Assembly: GCA_949739085.1 (NCBI GenBank)
Contig: CATIYU010000138.1
Span: 1 to 25,989, forward strand
Direction: 5' to 3'
DNA length: 25,989 bases
DNA from: an uncultured Eubacteriales bacterium
GTDB taxonomy: Bacteria; Bacillota_A; Clostridia; Oscillospirales; Oscillospiraceae
Numbering within the stretch: the stretch's first letter is position 1; each line of letters starts with the position of its first letter. This document shows, piece after piece, positions 12,272 through 19,672 of the stretch. The notes below the pieces were generated by a model, which searched no databases, was not told the origin of the DNA, and saw nothing but the letters and a program-made list of their open reading frames with translations. Position numbers and translations under genes: made by a program.

Positions 12272-13828
12272 ATGGAATTGAAATTCAAAAAAGCCGGACA
12301 CGACTACTTTGAGCCGCTGCGCTTCACGCCCTTCTCCTGCGAGACCATGCGGGAGAACATCGTGCCCGACAGCTGCGCGGATATCGCCAGAATCGTAGAC
12401 ACCACCGGTATGGTCTGCCTGACCAACCGGGAACTTACCGGCGACGGCCGCTTCAGCGCCAGCGGCACCGTGGAGGTGTCCGTGCTGTACATACCGGAAA
12501 GGACAGCCTCCGCCGTCCAGGAGGACGGCCCCCAGGCCCTCCAGTTCCAGATTCCCTTCCAGTGCTATGGGGAGGGCCAGCCGGACTGTGAATTTTTAGA
12601 TATCCGGGGAGAGCTCCACAGCATCGATACCCGGGTCCTCAATCCACGGAAGGTCCTTACCCGGGCAAACCTGATTCTCTACCCCTCGGGCTGCCGTCAT
12701 GCCTCCCTCTCCGTCTGCACTGGGATGGACGGGGAGGAGACCGGATGCATCCAGCTCCTACGGGAGAAACGGGAGACCCGGGTAGTGGCTGGAGTGCGCG
12801 AAAAGGAATTTACCTTTACAGAGGAACTGCCCCTGTCCCCGGGCCGGGGCGGCGTGGAGGATGTCCTCTCTACCCGGGTGGACGTGCGGGGAACGGACTG
12901 TAAGCTCATTGGCAACAAGCTGGTAGTCAAGGGCCTCATCTCCGCCGCCGTCCTCTACCGGGAGGGGGGCGGGCGGTTGGCCATGCTCCAGCAGGACCTG
13001 CCCTTCTCCCAGATTTTGGAGGGGAGCGGCTTAGAGGAGGACTGCGAGTGCGAGGCCGCCTACCAGGTTCTCAGCACCGAGTGCCGCGTAGGCGGCGAGA
13101 GCGGCCCCGACGACGCCTATGTCATGACCCTGACGCTGCTTCTGCGGGCCAGAGTCATGGTGTGGCGGGGAGAGGAGGTCTCCTTTATCGCGGACCTCTA
13201 CAGCACTGCCGCTCCCGTCTCCTGCGAGACAATGGAGCTGGAGCTGCGGGAGGACTGCCAGAAAAATACCCGCCGGCAGAATGTCCGGGAGCTGTTGGAG
13301 ACCGCTGTAGCGGTGCGGGCGGTTATCGACACAGAGGTGGGCTGCGGCGGTGCACAGATCAGCGGCGGCGAGGTGAAGCTCTCCGCCTGGGCCCGGTGCC
13401 TCTTCCTGGACGAAAACGACATGCTGGGCAGCGTGCGGAAGGAGTTTACCCTCTGCGCCCCGGCGGAACTGCCCGACGGAACACCCGCTGGAGAGGAGTC
13501 CTGTCAGGTGGAGGCCGCCTGTAGGGGGGATGTAATGGCCAACATCATGCCGGAAGGCATTGAGCTGCGCCTGCCCCTAGACTGCACCCTCACTACCTTC
13601 AACCGCCGCCGCTATGTCTGTGTTAGCGGCGGGGAGTCCCAGGAGGAGGAGCAGGATAAGGCCGCAAAGCCCTCCCTGATCCTCCGGAAGCTGGGGCCAG
13701 AGGAGTCGTTGTGGTCTGTGGCGAAACAGTACCGCACTACCTGCAAGGGGATTATGGAGGTCAACGGCCTGGAGGAGGGCGTCCCGGCCCCCACAGACCG
13801 GCTGCTGCTGATCCCCAAGGCCAGATGA
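12272..13828 (+). CDS. sipL: SipL-like spore coat morphogenesis protein (DUF3794 repeats + LysM, 518 aa)
   Basis: SipL of clostridia binds SpoIVA and is needed to encase the forespore, doing the job of Bacillus SpoVID. The protein has repeated DUF3794 (SPOCS) beta-domains in its first 440 residues, seen in recurring segments such as FTPFSCETMRENIVPDSCADIARIVDT, GDGRFSASGTVEVSVLYI and VKGLISAAVLYREGG with LPFSQ. A LysM domain (about 471-518: EESLWSVAKQYRTTCKGIMEVNGLEEG) closes it; in C. difficile this domain contacts SpoIVA. No signal peptide is seen, so it acts in the mother-cell cytoplasm. The start follows AAGGGAGG by 9 nt. It lies 66 bp after spoVM and 91 bp before spoIVA. Identification is strong from domain order and neighbours. 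Confidence 0.9.
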   Translation: MELKFKKAGHDYFEPLRFTPFSCETMRENIVPDSCADIARIVDTTGMVCLTNRELTGDGRFSASGTVEVSVLYIPERTASAVQEDGPQALQFQIPFQCYGEGQPDCEFLDIRGELHSIDTRVLNPRKVLTRANLILYPSGCRHASLSVCTGMDGEETGCIQLLREKRETRVVAGVREKEFTFTEELPLSPGRGGVEDVLSTRVDVRGTDCKLIGNKLVVKGLISAAVLYREGGGRLAMLQQDLPFSQILEGSGLEEDCECEAAYQVLSTECRVGGESGPDDAYVMTLTLLLRARVMVWRGEEVSFIADLYSTAAPVSCETMELELREDCQKNTRRQNVRELLETAVAVRAVIDTEVGCGGAQISGGEVKLSAWARCLFLDENDMLGSVRKEFTLCAPAELPDGTPAGEESCQVEAACRGDVMANIMPEGIELRLPLDCTLTTFNRRRYVCVSGGESQEEEQDKAAKPSLILRKLGPEESLWSVAKQYRTTCKGIMEVNGLEEGVPAPTDRLLLIPKAR

Positions 13829-13857
13829 GAAAAGAATCCAAAAAGAACTTGATACAG

Positions 13858-13883
13858 CGCGGTCCGGGGACGGGCCGCGTTTT
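13858..13883 (+). terminator. Weak terminator between sipL and spoIVA
   Basis: An 8-bp stem (CGCGGTCC/GGGCCGCG, one G-U) with a 6-nt loop and TTTT at 13880-13883. It may attenuate read-through from sipL. I cannot see a confident separate promoter for spoIVA in the 36 nt that remain. Confidence 0.5.
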
Positions 13884-13919
13884 CCAGAAAAAGCATGCAG
13901 ATCAAAATGGGAGGTTACT

Positions 13920-15398
13920 ATGTCAAACTCTGATCTCTATCAGGATATTGCCACCCGCACCGGCGGGTCCCTGTTCGTAGGGGTCCTGGGGCCTGTCCGG
14001 ACCGGTAAATCCACCTTCATCAAGCGCTTTATGGAGACCTGTGTCATTCCCAATATTGATAACGTCTATCGCAGGGAGCGGGCCATCGACGAGCTGCCCC
14101 AGTCCGGCAGCGGCCGTACCATTATGACCGCCGAGCCAAAGTTCGTGCCCGAGGAGGCCGTGGATATCTCTCTGGAAGGTGGCGTCACCTTCGCTGTACG
14201 GCTTATCGACAGCGTGGGGTACATGGTCAAGGGTGCAATGGGCCAGTTTGAGGAGGGTCAGCCCCGGATGGTTATGACTCCCTGGATGGAGCAGGAAATC
14301 CCCATGGCCGAGGCCGCCGAGATCGGCACCCGGAAGGTCATCCAGGAGCACTCCACTGTGGGTGTGGTCATCACCACAGACGGGTCTATCACCGATATCC
14401 CCAGAGAAGACTACCTGGAGGCGGAAGAGCGGGTCATCCACGAGCTCCAAGAGCTGGGAAAGCCCTTTGTGGTCCTCCTCAACTCCACCGACCCCCATGG
14501 GGGCCGCGCCGCCAGCATCAGCCGGGACATCGAAAGCCGCTTCGGCGTGCGCTGCCTGCCAGTGAACTGCCTGGAGCTGAATGAGGAGGCTATCACCTAC
14601 ATCATCAAGAGCCTCCTCTTTGAGTTTCCCCTGCGGGAGATGCGCATTTTCCTCCCCGCCTGGGTGGACGCCCTGCCCATGAGCCACCCTATTAAGCAGG
14701 CCGTCTACGGTGTTATTCGGGAGGGCGGCGACCGGCTGGGGCACATCCGGGAGGTGGAACCCGTTATCAAGGAGATGGGAGAGCAGGAGAACATCTCCCT
14801 CAGCAGGGTACTGTCCATTGATTTGGGAAGAGGCATCGCCTCGGCGGAGCTCCAGCTCCCCAGGGAGCTCTTTTATGAGACTCTCAGCACCCAGTCCGGC
14901 TTTACAGTGGCGGACGATGGGGACCTGATGGAGCTGCTGACCCAGCTAGCCGGGGTGAAGGCCAGATTCGATAAGGTTTCCGATGCCCTGAGCAACGTCT
15001 ATGAGACGGGCTACGGCATCGTCATGCCCACCATGGAGGAGCTTCTGCTGGAGGAGCCGGAGGTCATGCGCCAGGGCGGGCGCTACGGCATCAAGCTGAA
15101 GGCCAGTGCGCCGTCCATCCACATGTTTAAGGTGGATATTGAGTCCACTGTGTCCCCCATCGTGGGCAACGAGAAGCAGAGCGAGGATATGGTCAACTAC
15201 CTCATGGATAAGTTCAGCGGAGATCCCGCCCAGATTTGGGAGTCCAACATCTTCGGCCGCAGCTTCCACGAGCTGGTTAACGAGGAGCTACAGGCAAAAC
15301 TGTACCGGATGCCCATGGATGCAAGGCTCAAATTCCAGGAGACCTTGCAGCGGATCGTCAACGAGGGCAGCGGCGGGCTCATCTGCATTATTCTGTAA
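13920..15398 (+). CDS. spoIVA: Stage IV sporulation protein A, coat basement-layer ATPase (492 aa)
   Basis: Cytoskeletal-like ATPase of the mother cell that polymerises irreversibly on the forespore surface to form the platform for the coat (and cortex signalling). The N-terminal TRAFAC-like GTPase fold has been recast for ATP. Walker A GPVRTGKST is at 24-32 with K30 as in B. subtilis; the switch/sensor segment SGSGRTIMTAEPKFVP and the DSVGYMVKGAMG segment are both characteristic. The C-terminal domain, needed for SpoVM and SipL contact, ends GGLICIIL. Length is normal, and the start follows GGGAGG. Its partners are encoded just upstream, so the platform's parts would be made together under mother-cell control. 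A strong 12-bp hairpin follows. Confidence 0.97.
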   Translation: MSNSDLYQDIATRTGGSLFVGVLGPVRTGKSTFIKRFMETCVIPNIDNVYRRERAIDELPQSGSGRTIMTAEPKFVPEEAVDISLEGGVTFAVRLIDSVGYMVKGAMGQFEEGQPRMVMTPWMEQEIPMAEAAEIGTRKVIQEHSTVGVVITTDGSITDIPREDYLEAEERVIHELQELGKPFVVLLNSTDPHGGRAASISRDIESRFGVRCLPVNCLELNEEAITYIIKSLLFEFPLREMRIFLPAWVDALPMSHPIKQAVYGVIREGGDRLGHIREVEPVIKEMGEQENISLSRVLSIDLGRGIASAELQLPRELFYETLSTQSGFTVADDGDLMELLTQLAGVKARFDKVSDALSNVYETGYGIVMPTMEELLLEEPEVMRQGGRYGIKLKASAPSIHMFKVDIESTVSPIVGNEKQSEDMVNYLMDKFSGDPAQIWESNIFGRSFHELVNEELQAKLYRMPMDARLKFQETLQRIVNEGSGGLICIIL

Positions 15399-15404
15399 GA
15401 GAGA

Positions 15405-15432
15405 AGAGCTTCCAGGGTCCCCTGGAAGCTCT
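15405..15432. terminator. Hairpin between convergent spoIVA and XRE gene
   Basis: A perfect 12-bp stem AGAGCTTCCAGG/CCTGGAAGCTCT with a GTCC loop. It serves the ends of both spoIVA and the minus-strand regulator gene. The T-runs are weak on both sides, but the stem is very stable. Confidence 0.7.
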
Positions 15433-15449
15433 CTTGCTATGGGAAAAGG

Positions 15450-16424
15450 TTAGAATGATTCAATTTTATTCCTGGCGGCCTCCTCAAAATACTGGTTGAG
15501 GCCCATCCCCGGCAGCAGGGCGAGGAGCCGCTCCCTGGCTGCCGCCAGCCTTTCCATTTGCCCCTCCCTTTGATAGAACGGCAGCAGGCTCATGAGAAAA
15601 TAATACTCTTGCCGCTCCGTGGAGGCCGCTAGGATGGACGGCATGTGCTGAGCAATGAAATCTTCTGCCCCGCTTGCCTCGGCGGCGGCATGGATCAGCA
15701 ACCACCACAGGTCCAGATTGTTAGCTGAGATGGGGAACAGGAATGACCTGACCGAAGGCTCCGTCTCTTGGATGGAAAGGATCGCCTCATAGTCCTGAAG
15801 TTCCAACAGCATATTGAGATAGAGCTGGAGGGTGATGGGACCTGGATTCTTCTCGAAATCCTGCCTGCACGCCGCCAGCGCATCCCGGCCCCGGCCCTGA
15901 TTAGCCCATAGCTGATTCTTTTGCAGCCTCATGGACAAATACCAGGGGTGGTCCGTGTCCCCTGCCGTTTTCTCCACAAAGGCCTCCGCGATTTGCAAGG
16001 CCCGCCGGAGGGCCTCGCGCCCCTGCTGAATCCACAGGTGCATCCGCTCCGCCTCCAGGTGGTCCCGGTCCGCTTCCAGTCCGGCGGTATCCTTCCCGCC
16101 CTTTTCCAGACAGGCGTTGATGGTCTGGAGCTGGGAGTTCACGCACTCCATTGCCTCATGGAACGAGCGGTCGTCCCGCAGCACAGAGTATTTGCACACC
16201 AGGTCCTCCGTCCGCTTTAGGGAAGTAACTCCAAACAGCTCGTCAATACTGACACTGAAGAAGGTGGCAATCCTGGGTAGCAGGGTGACGTCTGGAGTTC
16301 CGTTGCCCACCTCCCATCGAGAAACAGTCTGAGGGGTCAGGCAAAGGTATTCCGCAAGCTGGGTTTGGGTGACGTCCCGCTCCTTCCGCAGCAGAGCGAT
16401 CTTTTCTCCGATTGATGGTTTCAT
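15450..16424 (-). CDS. XRE-family regulator with helical C-terminal domain (324 aa)
   Basis: The N-terminal helix-turn-helix of the Cro/C1 type (residues about 7-62) is IGEKIALLRKERDVTQTQLAEYL followed by TPQTVSRWEVGNGTPDVTLL, then FFSVSIDELFG. The remaining 250 residues are helical and resemble TPR-type repeats (REALRRALQIAEAFVEK, RDALAACRQDFEKNPG), as in peptide-responsive or stress-type XRE regulators. The target is unknown. The start follows AGGAG on the minus strand. It has a good promoter and, between promoter and start, a perfect dyad that could be its own operator. It is convergent to spoIVA and divergent from the aminotransferase gene, and either could be a target, but nothing shows this. 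Confidence 0.85.
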   Translation of the reverse strand: MKPSIGEKIALLRKERDVTQTQLAEYLCLTPQTVSRWEVGNGTPDVTLLPRIATFFSVSIDELFGVTSLKRTEDLVCKYSVLRDDRSFHEAMECVNSQLQTINACLEKGGKDTAGLEADRDHLEAERMHLWIQQGREALRRALQIAEAFVEKTAGDTDHPWYLSMRLQKNQLWANQGRGRDALAACRQDFEKNPGPITLQLYLNMLLELQDYEAILSIQETEPSVRSFLFPISANNLDLWWLLIHAAAEASGAEDFIAQHMPSILAASTERQEYYFLMSLLPFYQREGQMERLAAARERLLALLPGMGLNQYFEEAARNKIESF

Positions 16425-16452
16425 AAGGGCTCCTCCTAGGCGTTCCTGTAAT

Positions 16453-16467
16453 CAGACAAACTGTCTG
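16453..16467. promoter_or_regulatory. Dyad CAGACA-N3-TGTCTG in the XRE leader
   Basis: A perfect 6-3-6 inverted repeat between the -10 box and the start codon of the XRE gene. Its size and position suit a helix-turn-helix dimer, so it is a candidate autoregulatory operator. Confidence 0.5.
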
Positions 16468-16475
16468 TTATCTTC

Positions 16476-16503
16476 AGTATACTCGGGGAAGGAGGAATGT
16501 CCA
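16476..16503 (-). promoter_or_regulatory. Promoter of the XRE gene
   Basis: On the minus strand: TGGACA (16503-16498), a 16-bp spacer and TATACT (16481-16476). Five of six bases match the consensus in each box. Confidence 0.72.
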
Positions 16504-16569
16504 GCAAGGCTTTCTTGTAAAATCCGCAAGCCTTTCCTGAATGGCCGGTGGGAATAGGGAAACTCCCTC

Positions 16570-16598
16570 TTGTTTTTTCCGCGCCCCCATAGTACAAT
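16570..16598 (+). promoter_or_regulatory. Promoter of the aminotransferase gene
   Basis: TTGTTT (16570-16575), a 17-bp spacer and TACAAT (16593-16598), 44 nt before the start codon. No operator is evident in the short leader. Confidence 0.68.
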
Positions 16599-16642
16599 AG
16601 ACAATGAATACACCCTGCGGGTGAATAAAAAGGAGAGCCATC

Positions 16643-17917
16643 ATGGAATACGCCAGCATGAACCAGGCCCAGCTCCAAACGGAATATGCGCTTGTGGCCA
16701 AAAAATTCGAGGACCTCAAAGGCAGAAATCTGAAACTGGATATGTCCCGGGGAAAACCTGGCAAGGAACAGTTGGATTTGGTCAGCGGCATCCTTACGGT
16801 GCTGGCCAAGCCGGAGGACTGCGTGCAGGATGGATTGGACGTGCGCAACTACGGCGAGCTCACCGGACTGCCCTGTACAAAGAAGCTCTTTGCCGAAATC
16901 CTGGGCTGTAAGCCGGAAGAGTGCTTCATCGGCGGCAACGCCAGCCTGACCCTTATGTACGACACCATCGCCAAGGCTTACACCCACGGCCTGCTCCACA
17001 GCGAAAAGCCCTGGGCAAAGCTGGATACGGTGAAGTTCCTCTGCCCGTCCCCTGGATATGACCGGCATTTCAAGATCAGCCAGTCGTTCGGCATGGAGCT
17101 CATCACCATCAACATGACCGAAACCGGCCCGGATATGGATGCTGTAGAGGAGGCTGTGAAGGACCCCGCCGTCAAGGGGATGTGGTGCGTACCGAAGTAC
17201 TCCAACCCGGACGGCATCATCTACAGCCCCGAGACCATCAGCCGTATCGCACATTTAAAGCCCGCCGCCCCGGATTTCCTTCTTATGTGGGACAACGCGT
17301 ACTGCATCCACGAGTTCGAGGGGGACTACGTGCCCTTCCCGGACATGCTGTCTATCTGCCAGGAGGCGGGGAACCCGGATATGGTGTTTGAATTCGCCTC
17401 CACCTCCAAAGTGACCTTCCCCGGCGCGGGGGTGTCCGTGATGGCTGCCAGCGTGGACAACCTCAAATACATAACCGGCCTTATCGGTATACAGACCATC
17501 AGCTCCGATAAAATCAACCAGCTGCGCCATGTACGCTACCTGAAGGATAAAGCCCACACCCTGGAGCTGATGAAGCAGCACGCCGCAGTACTTGGGCCCA
17601 AGTTCCACGCTGTGCTGGATGCTCTGGACAGAGAGATTGCCCCACTGGGCATCGCCTCCTGGAGGCGGCCTAAGGGGGGATATTTTGTCAGCTTGGACAC
17701 TGCGGACGGTCTGGCAAAACGGACCCTGGCCCTCTGCAAGGAGGCCGGCGTGGTCATGACCGGTGCAGGCGCTACCTTCCCCTACGGCAAGGACCCCAGA
17801 GACCGGAATATCCGCATCGCTCCCAGCCTGCCGCCGGTGGCGGAGCTGGAGGCCGCTATTGAGGTGTTCTGCGTCTGCCTGCGCCTGGCCGCTCTGGAGA
17901 AGCTGATGGGGAAGTAG
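16643..17917 (+). CDS. Class I PLP aminotransferase, aspartate aminotransferase type (424 aa)
   Basis: Fold-type I PLP enzyme, cytoplasmic, of the MocR-like/Ic aspartate aminotransferase group. It lacks a DNA-binding domain. Recognisable residues are LDMSRGKPG near the N-terminus, RNYGELTGLP (substrate-site region), FIGGNASLTLMYD (phosphate-binding loop), PKYSNPDG (Asn188), WDNAY (Asp217 for the PLP pyridine nitrogen), STSKVTFPGAG (Schiff-base Lys256) and RNIRIAPSLPP near the C-terminus (carboxylate-binding Arg). Such enzymes convert oxaloacetate and glutamate to aspartate and 2-oxoglutarate, which would feed the aspartate family that dapA uses. The start follows AAGGAGAG. It is a single-gene unit with its own promoter. 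Substrate by family resemblance, not proven. Confidence 0.9.
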   Translation: MEYASMNQAQLQTEYALVAKKFEDLKGRNLKLDMSRGKPGKEQLDLVSGILTVLAKPEDCVQDGLDVRNYGELTGLPCTKKLFAEILGCKPEECFIGGNASLTLMYDTIAKAYTHGLLHSEKPWAKLDTVKFLCPSPGYDRHFKISQSFGMELITINMTETGPDMDAVEEAVKDPAVKGMWCVPKYSNPDGIIYSPETISRIAHLKPAAPDFLLMWDNAYCIHEFEGDYVPFPDMLSICQEAGNPDMVFEFASTSKVTFPGAGVSVMAASVDNLKYITGLIGIQTISSDKINQLRHVRYLKDKAHTLELMKQHAAVLGPKFHAVLDALDREIAPLGIASWRRPKGGYFVSLDTADGLAKRTLALCKEAGVVMTGAGATFPYGKDPRDRNIRIAPSLPPVAELEAAIEVFCVCLRLAALEKLMGK

Positions 17918-17932
17918 GCAACTGCGGGTTGC

Positions 17933-17961
17933 TTTACAAACCAGTGGACCCGTGCTATGCT
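17933..17961 (+). promoter_or_regulatory. Extended -10 promoter of the XRE/zinc-ribbon gene
   Basis: TTTACA (17933-17938), a 17-bp spacer and TGC-TATGCT (-10 at 17956-17961). The promoter starts only 16 nt past the aminotransferase stop, and no terminator lies between. Confidence 0.75.
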
Positions 17962-17990
17962 GAGTGCATCAATTTAAGGAGGCATTTGGT

Positions 17991-18434
17991 ATGGAATGCA
18001 AGGACGTGCTCATCAAGCTGAGGGAAGAGCGGGGACTGTCACAGCAGGAGCTGGCGGACCAGCTCTTCCTTACCCGGCAGGCCGTGTCCCGGTGGGAGAG
18101 AGGGGAGACGGTCCCCGCCTCTGATACGCTCAAGCAGCTGTCGGAATTCTTTCAGGTTTCCATCAACACACTGCTAGGCAGTCCCAGGCAGTTGATTTGC
18201 CAGAGCTGCGGTATGCCCCTGGAAGACGGCATTATGGGCCATGACGCAGATGGTAGCATCAACCGGGACTACTGTAAGTGGTGCTATGATGGCGGTAAAT
18301 ATCTCCAGGACTGTACTATGGAGGAAATGATGGAGTTCTGTGTGGGCGCTATGGCTAAACAGGGGATGGACCCAGAACAGGCCCGTACATATTTACAAAC
18401 TGCCATGCCCCAGCTGGCACGCTGGAAAAAGTAA
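17991..18434 (+). CDS. XRE-family regulator fused to a zinc-ribbon domain (147 aa)
   Basis: Residues 5-62 form a Cro/C1 helix-turn-helix (VLIKLREERGLSQQELADQL, TRQAVSRWERGETVPASDTL, FFQVSINTLLG). Residues 68-147 match the putative zinc-ribbon domain often encoded as a small stand-alone protein in Clostridia: LICQSCGMPLEDGI with C70/C73, YCKWCYDGGKYLQDCTMEEM with C95/C98, and a helical end. The pairing makes a predicted metal- or redox-responsive DNA-binding protein; its target is unknown. The ATG at 17991 follows TAAGGAGG; the upstream in-frame ATG at 17964 has no such site. It has its own promoter and a strong terminator. Confidence 0.88.
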   Translation: MECKDVLIKLREERGLSQQELADQLFLTRQAVSRWERGETVPASDTLKQLSEFFQVSINTLLGSPRQLICQSCGMPLEDGIMGHDADGSINRDYCKWCYDGGKYLQDCTMEEMMEFCVGAMAKQGMDPEQARTYLQTAMPQLARWKK

Positions 18435-18441
18435 GAAGACG

Positions 18442-18477
18442 GCCCCGCCCGGAATTACCCTGGGCGGGGCTGTTTTT
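18442..18477 (+). terminator. Intrinsic terminator after the XRE/zinc-ribbon gene
   Basis: A perfect 9-bp stem GCCCCGCCC/GGGCGGGGC with an 11-nt loop, followed by TGTTTTT. It is near-identical in layout to the hairpin at 19170-19198. Confidence 0.9.
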
Positions 18478-18499
18478 AACATATAAGAATAATTTATGG

Positions 18500-18528
18500 T
18501 TGACAGATTATGTTCTTTTATGTATACT
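18500..18528 (+). promoter_or_regulatory. Sigma-A promoter of the secreted Cys/His protein gene
   Basis: Perfect TTGACA (18500-18505), a 17-bp spacer and TATACT (18523-18528), about 50 nt before the start codon. Confidence 0.85.
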
Positions 18529-18578
18529 ATTTATAGAATAGGTAGAAGACCTGGTCCAATGGAGAAAGGAGTATGTCC

Positions 18579-19124
18579 ATGAAAAAAATCCCACGAAGAG
18601 TCATCCCAATGCTGCTGTCAGTCCTGTTCACTGCCGGTCTTTTGATGGCACCAGCCTCCGCGGAGCAGGCGTATGAGAATCAGACCGGCCTTGTGGATGT
18701 CGGCGCGTCCTCCCTCACGGTGGAGGACCCGGAGATCCCCAGCTACCTTCTGGACCTCATTGAAAATACGGAGATGGTAGCAGCGGGCGGGCTCACTTGT
18801 AGCCACTCCAAGTCGTATCCAACCCAAGTTTTGTACGGCTCAAGTTCATCGTCAACGCATATTAAAGTTAAAATTTATCAGGAATATTGTAGTACCTGTG
18901 ATACGTCTGCAATCATTGACACCAAAGAGGAGGAAGCAGCGCACCTGTTCTACCCAGGAAACAAGTATATCAGCTCCAACCACAACGGACCATATTACAC
19001 GCACACACATACGTTTGGTCTTGAATGTGTCTGCGGATATCTCCAGACAGAGGTTGTCTCTGCGGGATGTGGGCCGGGCAATTGCGTTGGCCCGTACAGC
19101 GTAGAGACCGAGTATACCGCATAA
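18579..19124 (+). CDS. Secreted Cys/His-rich protein of unknown function (181 aa)
   Basis: I do not recognise this protein. It starts with a clear signal peptide (MKKIPRRVIPMLLSVLFTAGLLMAPASA, cut after ASA), so it is exported. The mature part begins acidic, then from about residue 70 carries CSHSK, a serine run (YGSSSSSTH), YCSTCD, HTHTFGLECVCGY and SAGCGPGNC. The CxxC and CxC pairs with many histidines suggest metal binding or disulfides. The last 40 residues lack obvious helices. The ATG at 18579 is chosen over 18573 because GAAAGGAG lies 8 nt upstream. It has its own strong promoter and a hairpin after the stop. No link to the BlaI/M56 pair beyond proximity. Confidence 0.72.
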   Translation: MKKIPRRVIPMLLSVLFTAGLLMAPASAEQAYENQTGLVDVGASSLTVEDPEIPSYLLDLIENTEMVAAGGLTCSHSKSYPTQVLYGSSSSSTHIKVKIYQEYCSTCDTSAIIDTKEEEAAHLFYPGNKYISSNHNGPYYTHTHTFGLECVCGYLQTEVVSAGCGPGNCVGPYSVETEYTA

Positions 19125-19169
19125 ACCTGCATTTTTATTGCATCAGGTCCGGTCTGTTCTTTTAAGATG

Positions 19170-19198
19170 GCCCCGTCCGGGATCTCCCTGGACGGGGC
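19170..19198 (+). terminator. Hairpin after the secreted Cys/His protein gene
   Basis: A perfect 9-bp stem GCCCCGTCC/GGACGGGGC with an 11-nt loop. The trailing TGTCTCC is a weak tail. Loop and flanks closely resemble those of the 18442-18470 terminator. Confidence 0.65.
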
Positions 19199-19225
19199 TG
19201 TCTCCATCTTGTAACTATTTTTAGG

Positions 19226-19255
19226 TTGACATTGTAGACCTAAGCGTGGTACAAT
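19226..19255 (+). promoter_or_regulatory. Promoter of the blaI-like/M56 operon
   Basis: Perfect TTGACA (19226-19231), an 18-bp spacer and TACAAT (19250-19255). The first BlaI-type operator overlaps the -35 box and the second lies just past the -10, so one repressor pair would cover the promoter. Confidence 0.82.
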
Positions 19256-19269
19256 AAGTCTACAATGTA
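19228..19269 (+). promoter_or_regulatory. Paired BlaI/MecI-type operators in inverted orientation
   Basis: ACATTGTAGAC (19229-19239) and its exact reverse complement GTCTACAATGT (19258-19268) have centres about 30 bp, or three helical turns, apart. The second is extended to TACAATGTA, close to the TACAnnTGTA core bound by BlaI/MecI repressors. They flank the -10 box, which indicates autorepression. Confidence 0.78.
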
Positions 19270-19288
19270 AACCAAAGGAGGGAGTTTG

Positions 19289-19672
19289 ATGGAAAAGATT
19301 CATCTGACAGGCAGCGAGTGGAATGTACTGGAGTGCTTGTGGGAGAACAATCCCCAGACGGTGATGCAGCTTGTGGCCAGATTGGGGGAGAGCGTGGGTT
19401 GGGCAAAGAGCACGACCATTACCATGCTGCGACGAATGGAGGAAAAGGGACTTGTACACTGCGAAATAATTGGCAAGGGAAAATCCTATACACCTGCTGT
19501 AGAACAAGAGATTGCTGTGATTTCAGAGACTAGATCTTTCCTGAACCGAATATATCGGGGCAGTGTGGGGCTGATGCTCAGCGCTATGGCGGAGCGTCAG
19601 GAACTCAGCCGGGAGGAGATTGCCGAACTGCGGGAAATTTTGGCCAGGGCGGATAAGAAGGGAGAAAAATGA
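19289..19672 (+). CDS. BlaI/MecI-family transcriptional repressor (127 aa)
   Basis: Winged-helix repressor of the BlaI/MecI/CopY type. It begins EKIHLTGSEWNVLECLWENNPQTVMQLVARL and continues WAKSTTITMLRRMEEKGLVHCEIIGKGKSYTPAV, which are the family's two helices and wing; the C-terminal helices (SLNRIYRGSVG to ELREILARA) dimerise. Known relatives are cleaved in the C-terminal half when the partner protease is triggered, which lifts repression. The ATG at 19289 follows AAAGGAGG; the TTG just before it is not needed. Its stop overlaps the start of the M56 gene (ATGA), so the two are made together. Operators for it flank its own promoter; no other target is visible in the window. Confidence 0.93.
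   Translation: MEKIHLTGSEWNVLECLWENNPQTVMQLVARLGESVGWAKSTTITMLRRMEEKGLVHCEIIGKGKSYTPAVEQEIAVISETRSFLNRIYRGSVGLMLSAMAERQELSREEIAELREILARADKKGEK

Noticed and set aside
13923..14744. A 273-codon minus-strand frame opposite spoIVA
   Set aside because: Antisense to a certain gene with no independent support.
16498..16521. A seven-codon leader peptide (MSSKAFL) before the aminotransferase gene
   Set aside because: The apparent ribosome binding site is too close to the ATG, and the promoter found for the gene lies downstream of it.
16436..17254. A 272-codon minus-strand frame opposite the aminotransferase
   Set aside because: Antisense shadow, as above; it also crosses the intergenic promoter region.
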